DNA of 48,448 nucleotides from Bacteroidota bacterium (GTDB taxonomy: Bacteria; Bacteroidota; Bacteroidia; Chitinophagales; Saprospiraceae), in the NCBI GenBank assembly GCA_029557915.1, contig JAKQHS010000106.1:1-48448 (forward strand), given 5' to 3'. Positions 24,654 to 32,345 of the stretch are shown one piece after another. Numbering within the stretch: the stretch's first letter is position 1; the number at the start of each line of letters is the position of its first letter. The notes under the pieces were generated by a model, which was not told the origin of the DNA, made no database searches, and was given only the letters and a program-made list of their open reading frames with translations. The position numbers and the translations under genes are program-made.

Positions 24654-25754
24654 ATGTTAGATCGAAGAGAATTCCTTCAAAAACTGGCAGTTGGTTCAGG
24701 AGCGCTTGCGATTCCTGAATTGCACCGTGGCCTCTTCCCGGCAGATAAAATCCTGGGTATCGCCCTGGTGGGACTTGGAAATTACGCAACCCATCAACTG
24801 GCTCCGGCTCTGCAGCACACCCAAAGATGCCGGTTGGTCGGCCTTGTTACGGGGACCCCTGAAAAAGCAAAAACCTGGTCGGCAAAATACCGCATTCCGG
24901 AAAAGAACATCTATAACTATCAGAATTTTGATGAGATCCGTAATAACCCGGACATTGATATCGTCTACGTGGTATTGCCCAATTCCATGCATGCGGAATA
25001 TACGATCCGTGCGGCAAAGGCCGGCAAACACGTGATCTGTGAAAAACCCATGGCCCTGAATGTGCAGGAATGCGAAGCCATGATCCGGGCCTGTGCGGAA
25101 AACCGGGTTCAATTGTCCATTGGTTACCGGCTTTATTTCGAACCGCATCACCTGGAAATGCGGAGGCTGGGCACACAGAAAATCCTGGGAAACGTAAAAA
25201 TGATGGAAAGCAGCCTGGGCTTTTCCATGGCCAATCCAAAAGTCTGGAGGCTCAATAAGGCCATGGGCGGGGGCGGGGCCATCATGGACCTGGGCGTATA
25301 TTGTATCCAGGGGGCCAGGAGGACCGTGGGCGAACTGCCCGAGTCTGTGACCGCCCAGGGTTTTGTACTGGATAAATCGGTGTTTAAAGATATTTATGAA
25401 GGCATGACCTTTCAGATGAATTTCCCCGGCGGAGCGGTTTCAAATTCCACCACGACCTATTCTTCCTATGTGGACCGCCTTTACGCGACGACGGGCGGCA
25501 AATGGTTTGAATTGAATCCATCCTACAATGCCACCGGGGCAGGCGGAAGGTTTTCGGATGATCAAATCCGGCCCTTCGAACTGAAGACCAAAGCTTTTCA
25601 GCAAATCGATCAGATGGATGACTTCGCGGATTGCATTGCTGCGAAACGAACCTCTTCCGCTTCCGGGGAAGAGGGTTTGATTGATTTGAAGATCATCGAA
25701 GCGATAAAACAGTCGGCCGACACCGGCAGGAAGGTCAGGCTGGTGTGGGAATGA
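24654..25754 (+). CDS. Gfo/Idh/MocA oxidoreductase with Tat-type signal (first copy)
   Basis: A 366-residue NAD(P)-dependent sugar oxidoreductase related to glucose-fructose oxidoreductase. DRREFLQKLAVGSGALAI is a twin-arginine signal, so the protein is probably exported with its cofactor. The Rossmann motif is VGLGNYA (39-45), the family lysine is in CEKPMALN (Lys131), and the C-terminal half is the expected substrate-binding alpha/beta domain with MGGGGAIMDLGVYCIQGAR. The ATG at 24654 is chosen because the signal begins there. It follows the Dabb gene in the same direction and converges with the beta-propeller gene, two bases apart. Confidence 0.9.
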   Translation: MLDRREFLQKLAVGSGALAIPELHRGLFPADKILGIALVGLGNYATHQLAPALQHTQRCRLVGLVTGTPEKAKTWSAKYRIPEKNIYNYQNFDEIRNNPDIDIVYVVLPNSMHAEYTIRAAKAGKHVICEKPMALNVQECEAMIRACAENRVQLSIGYRLYFEPHHLEMRRLGTQKILGNVKMMESSLGFSMANPKVWRLNKAMGGGGAIMDLGVYCIQGARRTVGELPESVTAQGFVLDKSVFKDIYEGMTFQMNFPGGAVSNSTTTYSSYVDRLYATTGGKWFELNPSYNATGAGGRFSDDQIRPFELKTKAFQQIDQMDDFADCIAAKRTSSASGEEGLIDLKIIEAIKQSADTGRKVRLVWE

Positions 25755-25756
25755 TC

Positions 25757-26866
25757 CTACTGCACCCTTCCCAATCCGAACTGGTCCCCGGCATCCACCG
25801 CTTCCTTGCCCCGGAAACCGACTTCCACCATTTTTTCACTTTGTACAGGGATGCCGTGTTCGTCATGCAGGGTGAGCAGGATTTTTTTGGTGCGGGTATC
25901 GATGATCTCACCGGTGGATGGATAGGCATAATCCCCTTTTTTACTGAAAGTGATCCACCCGGGCTGGTCCCGCAGGGCTATGCTTTGTTTTTGTTGCGGG
26001 GGCATCTGGCTGTTGTCGAAAATATGGATCTGCTGGTTGTGGGCGTCGGCCAGCCATAATTCCCTTTCATCCGGGCTGAGGGCGATGCCGTGGCTGGGGC
26101 AGCCATGCCTTTTCACAGGCCCTTTTTCAAATCCGTTTACCTTGACGCTGTACAGTTTATTCCCGTTCACCAGGTCTCCGATTTCGAAGCCCAGAAAATC
26201 ATTGATGTTGGCATAGACCAGGGTTTGTTTTCCATTGACGGTGAAAGGCCTGATGTTGTTTGAAAAGGGGCCTACGGTTCGACTGGTCCAGGTTTGCGCA
26301 TTGACTACGGTCAGAATTGGGGACCGGAGACCTTCCAGGTAAACTTCCTTTCCGTTGAGCCCGTAGATGGTATTGTGCGCTCCCGAGCCCGGGCTGATCG
26401 TATGTTTTAGGGTCCCGGTAGCGGCATCGATGATGTACCAGTCCTCTTTTTCGAAACTGGGCATATAAATTTCCTGGCCATTGGGTGAAACGGAGAGCCG
26501 GTCGCAGCCTTTTTCAAAGGCCTTCTCCCAAAGGATCTGTTCGGTTTGCAGGCTGATGCATTGAAGATTGTGCACCGTACTGATATAAATGCACTGGGTG
26601 GCCAGGCTGACGGCAATGCCCTTGACATTGGAGGGTTTGCCATCGGGAGCCAGGCCCCTGGTGGGGATGCGCTTGACAAGTTTATGGTCTTTATCGATAT
26701 CGTAAACCAGCAAGCCATGCCCCCCGTATTCCAGATAGTTACGGATCCCCGGTACCGCCACGTACAAATACCGGTGCGGATCACGGAATTCATGGACGGG
26801 GCGTTCAGCCGCAGGAACCGGATGAATGGCATAAAAAGCCAGCCACCAGAGGTAAAATAAAATCAT
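25757..26866 (-). CDS. Exported YncE-like beta-propeller protein
   Basis: A 369-residue protein with a signal peptide (MILFYLWWLAFYAIHPVPAA) and repeated beta-propeller blades of the YncE/surface-layer type, with recurring elements such as GIAVSLATQCIYISTV, LSVSPNGQEIYMPS and GIALSPDERELWLADA at about 45-residue spacing. Such proteins bind ligands or partners and rarely have catalysis. It may be a lactonase-like or scaffold protein; no active-site residue can be named. The ATG at 26866 is chosen by its signal peptide and a promoter six bases upstream. The gene converges on the first oxidoreductase. Confidence 0.8.
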   Translation of the reverse strand: MILFYLWWLAFYAIHPVPAAERPVHEFRDPHRYLYVAVPGIRNYLEYGGHGLLVYDIDKDHKLVKRIPTRGLAPDGKPSNVKGIAVSLATQCIYISTVHNLQCISLQTEQILWEKAFEKGCDRLSVSPNGQEIYMPSFEKEDWYIIDAATGTLKHTISPGSGAHNTIYGLNGKEVYLEGLRSPILTVVNAQTWTSRTVGPFSNNIRPFTVNGKQTLVYANINDFLGFEIGDLVNGNKLYSVKVNGFEKGPVKRHGCPSHGIALSPDERELWLADAHNQQIHIFDNSQMPPQQKQSIALRDQPGWITFSKKGDYAYPSTGEIIDTRTKKILLTLHDEHGIPVQSEKMVEVGFRGKEAVDAGDQFGLGRVQ

Positions 26867-26872
26867 GATATT

Positions 26873-26880
26873 CAAAGGTA
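26873..26880 (-). promoter_or_regulatory. -7 element TACCTTTG for the beta-propeller gene
   Basis: A perfect TAnnTTTG on the minus strand, six bases before the ATG at 26866, implying an almost leaderless transcript. No clear TTG at the -33 spacing. Confidence 0.55.
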
Positions 26881-26928
26881 AGGAACTGGATGTAGAATTG
26901 TTGAATTGCGGAATTTTAGGGAACCGCA

Positions 26929-27006
26929 CTCAACCTCAACCTTAACCTTAACCTCAACCTCAACCTCAACCTCAGCCTCAACCTCAGCCTCAACCTCCTC
27001 AGCCTC
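26929..27006. repeat. CTCAAC/CTTAAC hexamer array, about 12 units
   Basis: Units of CTCAAC, CTTAAC and CTCAGC in unbroken register from 26929, with one 3-base slip near 26995. It is the reverse complement of the GGTTRA array at 12238-12285 and lies between divergent genes, unlike most other arrays in the window. Confidence 0.9.
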
Positions 27007-27084
27007 CATTTACAATCTCAATCATTTTCCTTAATATAGGCCCTCTTTTTACCTCATTTACTGAATTTGCACAATCGATTGAAT

Positions 27085-28398
27085 ATGCATTCATCAAAAC
27101 ACCGCCGTGATTTCCTTAAGCAGGCCGCTGCATTATCCTCTTTCTTTATCCTGCCGCGCCATGTCCTGGGGCGGGGTTTCCTGGCTCCCAGCGATGTCAT
27201 CCAGCTTGGTTTTCTCGGGGCAGGCAAACAATCGGAAACCCTGATGAAACGATTCCTGGATACCAAGCAGGCCCGCATCCTGGCCATTGCGGATCCTCAT
27301 AGGCTTAAATTGGATCGATTCCTGGGATGGCATCAAAAGCAGTATGCCGAAGCAGAAGCCTTGAAGGATCAGGCTTCCAATGAAGTACAGACTTATGAAA
27401 ATTACCTCGAAGTGCTGCACCGGAAAGATATCGACGCCGTAGCGATCATCACCCCGGACCACTGGCATGCGGTCATGGCTATTCAGGCAGCCCGGGTGGG
27501 CAAGGATATTTATGGGGAAAAACCCCTGTCCCTTACTGTAAAAGAGGGAAGGGCCATGGTCGATGCCGTAAGAAAAAACAACCGGGTGTTCCAGACCGGG
27601 AGCATGCAACGATCCTGGCCAAATTTCAGGAAGGCCTGTGAACTGGTGCGCAACGGGTATATCGGCACCATTAAAGAAGTGCAGGTCAATATTGGGAATC
27701 CACCGAAAGCGGTCGATTTTGAGTCCGAACCCTTACCCGACCATCTCAACTGGCCCCTCTGGCTGGGTCCAAACGATGCCCATATTTATCACCATTTTCT
27801 CGCGCCGCGCCTGGAAGACACCTTCTGGGCCAAATGGAGGGATTATATTCCCTTCGGGGGCGGGGGCATGACGGACTGGGGAGCCCATATGTTTGACATC
27901 GCCCAATGGGCGCTGGATATGGACGGATCGGGCCCCGTCAGGGTGATTCCGCCGACTACCCTGCCGGAAAGCGGGGAAATCCGCGGCCTGGAATACCATT
28001 ATGAAAACGGGGTGATCATGAAACATTTTAATTTCGGTATAAACAATGCCGTCCGCTTTATAGGTACGACCGGCCAGATCGACATCAGCAGGCAGGTTTT
28101 TAACGTCCCCGAAAAATTAAAAGACCTTGAATTAAAAGGTTCGGACCTCAAATTGCCGGCTCCGGAAAATCATTATATCGATTTCTTCCAATCCATGCGG
28201 ACCCGCTCCAAACCGATCTGCGATGTGGAAATCGGTCACCGCACCGCCACGGTCTGCAATATCGGAAACATCGCTTACCAGCTGCGCAGGCCTCTGGAAT
28301 GGAACCCGAAAAAAGAGCTGTTTAAAAAAGACAAGGAGGCCAATGCCCTGCTTACCCGGAAACATTGGGAGCAATATGCGGGCCTTAAGAACGCCTGA
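27085..28398 (+). CDS. Gfo/Idh/MocA oxidoreductase with Tat-type signal (second copy)
   Basis: A 437-residue oxidoreductase of the longer Gfo/Idh/MocA subgroup. KHRRDFLKQAAALSSFF is a twin-arginine signal. The Rossmann motif is LGFLGAGKQS (41-50), the catalytic-lysine motif is GEKPLSL, and ITPDHWHAVMAIQAARVGKD is the usual second conserved block. A substrate-domain signature MTDWGAHMFDIAQWAL is present. Homologues act on sugars, often oxidising C3 in the periplasm; the substrate here is unknown. The ATG at 27085 is preferred over a TTG six codons upstream. The PhyH-like gene follows after 23 bases, so the two are probably an operon. Confidence 0.9.
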   Translation: MHSSKHRRDFLKQAAALSSFFILPRHVLGRGFLAPSDVIQLGFLGAGKQSETLMKRFLDTKQARILAIADPHRLKLDRFLGWHQKQYAEAEALKDQASNEVQTYENYLEVLHRKDIDAVAIITPDHWHAVMAIQAARVGKDIYGEKPLSLTVKEGRAMVDAVRKNNRVFQTGSMQRSWPNFRKACELVRNGYIGTIKEVQVNIGNPPKAVDFESEPLPDHLNWPLWLGPNDAHIYHHFLAPRLEDTFWAKWRDYIPFGGGGMTDWGAHMFDIAQWALDMDGSGPVRVIPPTTLPESGEIRGLEYHYENGVIMKHFNFGINNAVRFIGTTGQIDISRQVFNVPEKLKDLELKGSDLKLPAPENHYIDFFQSMRTRSKPICDVEIGHRTATVCNIGNIAYQLRRPLEWNPKKELFKKDKEANALLTRKHWEQYAGLKNA

Positions 28399-28421
28399 TC
28401 AAAAAACCTATTCAAACCAGC

Positions 28422-29234
28422 ATGAAGCCATCCATATCCAAAGATCTAAGCGACTCTTTTATTCTCACCGGACAACAACTGCTCTTTTTTAAGGAACACG
28501 GCTTTATCAAACTTAAGCAGGTCCTAAGCGAAGAGACGGTAAATTATATGAATGAGGTGATCTCCTCCGAGGTCCGGCGCCTCAATACCCAGCACCTTCC
28601 CATGGAAGAGCGGGACACCTACGGAAAGGCCTTTCTTCAGATCATGAACCTCTGGACCCAGTCCCCTTTGGTTAAGGAGATTGTTTTCAGCAAAAAACTG
28701 GCCGGTCTTGCAACAGCCCTGTTGGGTACGCGTGGAGTAAAACTATACCACGACCAGGCCTTGTACAAAGAACCCGGTGGCGGACATACGCCCTGGCATG
28801 CAGACCAATATTACTGGCCCCTGGATACCGACCGTTGCGTGACGGTGTGGATCCCCCTTCAGGCTACCCCACTGGACATGGGCCCCCTGGAATTCAGCGC
28901 CGGCAGCCAGAACCTGACCACCGGGCGGAATAAAAAAATCAGCGATGAAAGCCAGGCCCTCCTGGAAAGCACCTTAAAGGAAGAAGGATTTCCCCATATC
29001 ATCGAGCCTTTTGACCTGGGAGAAGTCAGTTATCACCTCGGCTGGCTTTTCCACCGGGCCGGGGCCAACCGGACCGATAAAATGCGCAGTGTAATGACCA
29101 TCATCTACATGGACAAGGACATGAAATTGAAGTCCCCCGAAAATGAAAACCAGGAACTGGATTGGAAGACCTGGTGCCCGGGAGCAAAGCCAGGGGAGGT
29201 GATTGAGACGGAGTTGAATCCGGAGTTGAATTAA
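28422..29234 (+). CDS. Phytanoyl-CoA dioxygenase (PhyH) family protein
   Basis: A 270-residue cytoplasmic Fe(II)/2-oxoglutarate-dependent oxygenase. The iron triad is His126 and Asp128 in HTPWHADQYYWP and the distal His211 in LFHRAGANRT, with Arg222 in a position to bind 2-oxoglutarate. The double-stranded beta-helix continues through VTVWIPLQATPLDMGPL and FSAGSQN. Bacterial members hydroxylate diverse small molecules, and the substrate is unknown. It is 23 bases after the second Gfo/Idh/MocA gene, so a shared small-molecule or sugar pathway is plausible. Confidence 0.9.
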   Translation: MKPSISKDLSDSFILTGQQLLFFKEHGFIKLKQVLSEETVNYMNEVISSEVRRLNTQHLPMEERDTYGKAFLQIMNLWTQSPLVKEIVFSKKLAGLATALLGTRGVKLYHDQALYKEPGGGHTPWHADQYYWPLDTDRCVTVWIPLQATPLDMGPLEFSAGSQNLTTGRNKKISDESQALLESTLKEEGFPHIIEPFDLGEVSYHLGWLFHRAGANRTDKMRSVMTIIYMDKDMKLKSPENENQELDWKTWCPGAKPGEVIETELNPELN

Positions 29235-29322
29235 TTAAGGAATTAAAGGGGAAGGGATAAAGCATTTTCATCGATTAGAATAGGTCTATTTTTTCGGGAT
29301 TTAGAGCATTATTTGTTCTAAT

Positions 29323-29436
29323 ATCCCTTTAGGGATTTCATGTGGGTAGCAATTTTGAATGCTCATATTGCGTCCCGTACGGGACGCAACAACCACGTAT
29401 CCACATTTCTACCCACATGCTTTGCCTAAAGGCAAA
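29323..29436. repeat. Symmetric palindromic element upstream of the transposase
   Basis: A perfect 22-bp palindrome at 29368-29389 (core CGTCCCGTACGGGACG) is flanked by the 11-bp inverted repeats CATGTGGGTAG (29339-29349) and CTACCCACATG (29409-29419). Outside these lie small hairpins ATCCC-TTTA-GGGAT (29323-29336) and TTTGCC-TAAA-GGCAAA (29421-29436), placed almost equally far from the centre. The arrangement resembles REP-like or subterminal hairpins recognised by IS200-type transposases. Confidence 0.85.
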
Positions 29437-29540
29437 TTATTGAAAACTGGTTTTATTTTCTCTAAAGCGAATTTTCAGGTCATTTAGTGCCGACTTGCCG
29501 GGTTGATTAAATTATTCAGGTAATTTTATTCAAAATTATT

Positions 29541-30008
29541 ATGGCGAACACGTACACCCAAATTCATTTGCATTTGGTTTTTGCAGTTCAAAACCGGGAT
29601 GGTTGTATTGGAAAAGAATGGAAGGAAGAATTATACAGGTATATAACCGGTATTATTCAAAATCATGGTCATAAGGTATTGGCCATAAATGGAATGTCAG
29701 ATCATGTACAAATTCTGATCGGAATGAGACCTACCCAATCCTTGTCGGACCTCATGCAGGATATCAAGGGTGATTCTTCAAAATGGATTAACCAAAAAGA
29801 TTTTTTAAAATCCTGGTTTTCCTGGCAAAGTGGCTACGGGGCATTTTCCCTTGACAAAGCAAGGGTGGGTACGATCATTGAATACATTAAAAACCAGGAG
29901 CTACATCATCTAAAAAAATCCTTCAGGGAAGAATATCTTGATTTATTAAAAGAATTTGGGGTTGAATTTGATATAAGATTAGTATTTCATGAGATGGAAG
30001 AAGTATAA
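29541..30008 (+). CDS. IS200/IS605-like Y1 transposase with HVQ in place of HUH
   Basis: A 155-residue single-strand transposase of the Y1 (TnpA/IS200-like) family. The N-terminal TYTQIHLHLVFAVQNRD, the GMRPTQSLSDLMQDIKG block and the catalytic-tyrosine helix IIEYIKNQE (Tyr115) match the Bacteroidota subgroup. The metal-binding motif, normally His-hydrophobic-His, reads DHVQILI here (His55, Gln57), which may weaken or alter catalysis, although HUQ is known in some Rep proteins. There is no tnpB. The gene is AT-rich and has a palindromic element just upstream and a hairpin just downstream, so it may be a complete small element or a REP-associated domesticated transposase. Confidence 0.9.
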   Translation: MANTYTQIHLHLVFAVQNRDGCIGKEWKEELYRYITGIIQNHGHKVLAINGMSDHVQILIGMRPTQSLSDLMQDIKGDSSKWINQKDFLKSWFSWQSGYGAFSLDKARVGTIIEYIKNQELHHLKKSFREEYLDLLKEFGVEFDIRLVFHEMEEV

Positions 30009-30038
30009 TAAAATTAAAATGTACATAGGGCTAAAAGA

Positions 30039-30072
30039 CAATAAAAGGTAGGTTTAAGAATCCTTTTTATTG
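30039..30072 (+). terminator. Hairpin after the transposase gene
   Basis: CAATAAAAGG (30039-30048) pairs with CCTTTTTATTG (30062-30072) with one bulge. T-rich sequence in the 3' arm makes it a candidate terminator or transposon end. Confidence 0.5.
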
Positions 30073-30168
30073 CAGACTTCGAAGATGTGTTCTGTTTTTT
30101 CTCCCGGTTTTTATTGTAATTTATCCTACTGCCCACTGGCCTCTCGCAAAGCCTCGGACCTCTGACGA

Positions 30169-30208
30169 ACTTGCTAACTTGCTAACTGATTAACCAGCCA
30201 ACTACCTA
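30169..30208. repeat. Octamer array at the GT39 stop codon
   Basis: Five units of period 8 (ACTTGCTA twice, then ACTGATTA, ACCAGCCA, ACTACCTA) run into the stop codon of the minus-strand glycosyltransferase gene. In that gene's sense the units carry TAG and TAA. Confidence 0.7.
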
Positions 30209-31774
30209 CTCTATCTCCTTCTCCTCCTTCGCATTCCGGATCGCCGTACCGATGCGATCAAAAAAAGCAGCGGTAGGTTTTTCACAGATATATACTTGTA
30301 CGCCATGCTGACGGGAAAGGGGCATCTCCAATTGACCCTCAAGTGTGATTTTTCCAAAAAAACCGGGCATATCATCCCCCAATTCATCGTTAACATAAAC
30401 CAGGGTATGGAAATCGGGCGGCAAGGAATCCGGCAGCCAATACCGGTAGTTGTCGCTGAAACTGAGAACTTGTTCAATCCCGTATTTTTTTCCGAAATAT
30501 TCGATCCCTCCGGCCAATCCGTAATTTTCGGCATAAATGGCGGCATTCGATTTGTCCGGTATTTGAGCCCAGGCCTTTCCCGCAAGGTCTGCGATTTCCT
30601 GCCAGCCCATCATATCCGCAAAATCCTGGGGTAGTGCATAATACCGGCCGTCTTCCCACCTCAGCAAGCCGTCCAGGCCGGGATAGCCTGCCAGTTTTTT
30701 CAGGTAGGAGGCCTCCTTTTCAGGTTTAAACACAGGCAGGATGGCGGGCATCGTGACCAATCCCAGGACCAGCATAAAGATCACAAGAACCGGGCGGAGC
30801 CAGGCCCTGCCATGGCGCGTTTGTTCTTCAAGAAAAGCGGCACCGGCGGCCAGCAGGACGGGATAAGCACCCAGGGAATAATAACTTTTGGCCTTAAATA
30901 ACAAGAGGACGGCCAGGACGGTCAAAAACATCCATCCGAAGATTCTCCAGGATACCGCTTCCCTGCGCCATAATAAAAAATACAAACCGGCCAGCCAGAC
31001 CGGCAAAGCGGGCATAAAAAACATGATCTGGTCTGAAAAAAAACCGCTGAGCGATACATGTACAAATTGAGTCGCGGCCAGTTCACCCAGGTGCCGGAAA
31101 ACCGGAAACTGATGCCGGTACTGCCACAGGAGGTTGGGGAGCACAATCAACAGGCCCAGCAGGATGGAATAATAAAGGACCGGTTTTGTAAAAAGTTTTC
31201 GGTGCCGGGACAGGAGCAAACCGGGCAGGAGGGCAAACAGGAAGATGAGCACGGAATATTTATTCAAAAAGCCCAGGGCCGCAAAGCCGGCAAAAAACAG
31301 GATCCACCGGTCCCGGCCCGTATTGATGTATTTAAGGAAAAGCCAGCATAGAAGGGTCCAGTAAAAAAGGTCGAAGACCACCGGCATAAACAACATGGCC
31401 GGCCTCAGCAGGGCGCCACACAGCAAACCGGCCAGGCCAATCAGGAGGGTACTGAAAATGCCTTTGGAAGGAGGATTGCCGGCGGGCTGCATTTCACGGG
31501 CCATCAAGGCGGTAAGCAATACCGTGGCTGAACAGAATAAAGTGGAAATCAAACGCACCGCCTCCACGGACCCGCCCAGGACAGCGGAGGAAAACCAGGC
31601 CCAGAAACCAATCCCAGGAGGCACCGAAGCATATCCCCAGTCGAGGTGACGACCGAGGGCGAGATACAATAATTCATCCCGGTGGAAGGACCACGTCCCA
31701 TTCACCCGGAGATGCAGCAGCAGTTTGAGGAGAAGAAAAAACCCGAGCCAATAGATCCAGGAAACCTTTTTCAT
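30206..31774 (-). CDS. GT39-like (ArnT/PMT type) membrane glycosyltransferase
   Basis: A 522-residue GT-C glycosyltransferase that transfers a sugar from a lipid-linked donor at the outer face of the inner membrane. About ten transmembrane segments fill the first 340 residues. The signature lies in the first loop: FHRDELLYLALGRHLDWGYASVPP, with the acidic pair expected to bind the donor or metal. A soluble C-terminal domain of about 170 residues follows, including GGIEYFGKKYGIEQVLSFSDNY. Acceptor (lipid, glycan or protein) is unknown. It stands alone, with an 11-gene-independent promoter region that shows no clear consensus. Confidence 0.88.
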   Translation of the reverse strand: MKKVSWIYWLGFFLLLKLLLHLRVNGTWSFHRDELLYLALGRHLDWGYASVPPGIGFWAWFSSAVLGGSVEAVRLISTLFCSATVLLTALMAREMQPAGNPPSKGIFSTLLIGLAGLLCGALLRPAMLFMPVVFDLFYWTLLCWLFLKYINTGRDRWILFFAGFAALGFLNKYSVLIFLFALLPGLLLSRHRKLFTKPVLYYSILLGLLIVLPNLLWQYRHQFPVFRHLGELAATQFVHVSLSGFFSDQIMFFMPALPVWLAGLYFLLWRREAVSWRIFGWMFLTVLAVLLLFKAKSYYSLGAYPVLLAAGAAFLEEQTRHGRAWLRPVLVIFMLVLGLVTMPAILPVFKPEKEASYLKKLAGYPGLDGLLRWEDGRYYALPQDFADMMGWQEIADLAGKAWAQIPDKSNAAIYAENYGLAGGIEYFGKKYGIEQVLSFSDNYRYWLPDSLPPDFHTLVYVNDELGDDMPGFFGKITLEGQLEMPLSRQHGVQVYICEKPTAAFFDRIGTAIRNAKEEKEIE

Positions 31775-31830
31775 ATTTATGGTTAAAATAGATATTATGG
31801 TCGGAAAAATCGAAAAGGTTCCTTGCCCGG

Positions 31831-32157
31831 CTATTTAGTCAGGGCGTGGTCTAACCAGGCTTCGATCCTGGGGAGATAATTCACCAGGATATAATAGGAC
31901 GCATATAGAACAGCGATCAGGGCGGCTAGAAGCATCAGGTTTTGTTTCCGGACCGCCATTTTTTTAGCGTGGTAATATTCGTTATAGCCTCCCCGGAAAC
32001 GCCTGGACAAACGAGTTTTCATGCCCTCGATGCTGTCCTCCTGCATCGCTTTGATTTCCTTGAGCCGCTGTTCCCTGGCCTCTTTCACCGGGTCCCAATA
32101 ACGGGTCCTCATGGTGAAAGGGATTGGTTTGATCTGTTTGAATTTTATCAGGCCCAT
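31831..32157 (-). CDS. Small single-pass membrane protein of unknown function
   Basis: A 108-residue protein with a basic, charged N-terminal half (MRTRYWDPVKEAREQRLKEI and a KTRLSRRFRGGYNEYY stretch) and one transmembrane segment at about 74-93 near the C-terminus. Short proteins with a YWDPxKE motif and a C-terminal helix are widespread in Bacteroidota, but I know of no assigned function. A perfect -7 element precedes it, and it is followed 56 bases later by the glycosyltransferase on the same strand, so cotranscription is possible. Confidence 0.7.
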   Translation of the reverse strand: MGLIKFKQIKPIPFTMRTRYWDPVKEAREQRLKEIKAMQEDSIEGMKTRLSRRFRGGYNEYYHAKKMAVRKQNLMLLAALIAVLYASYYILVNYLPRIEAWLDHALTK

Positions 32158-32167
32158 GCTGTAATTT

Positions 32168-32175
32168 CAAAGATA
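32168..32175 (-). promoter_or_regulatory. -7 element TATCTTTG for the small membrane protein gene
   Basis: A perfect TAnnTTTG on the minus strand, ten bases before the ATG at 32157. It may also drive the downstream glycosyltransferase gene. Confidence 0.6.
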
Positions 32176-32345
32176 AGGGAATCGGTATAAAAACGGGCTG
32201 GGGTTTTTGGGAATTACTCTTTTTGATATATATTTAAATATTCATCTTTCCTCAAGCGTTTTGCCGGGCGAAGCAGTCATGAATCAAAGTGCCGTTCTGC
32301 CGCATTCATGACCGAGGGGTCGGACACCTTCTAAAACATTGCCCT

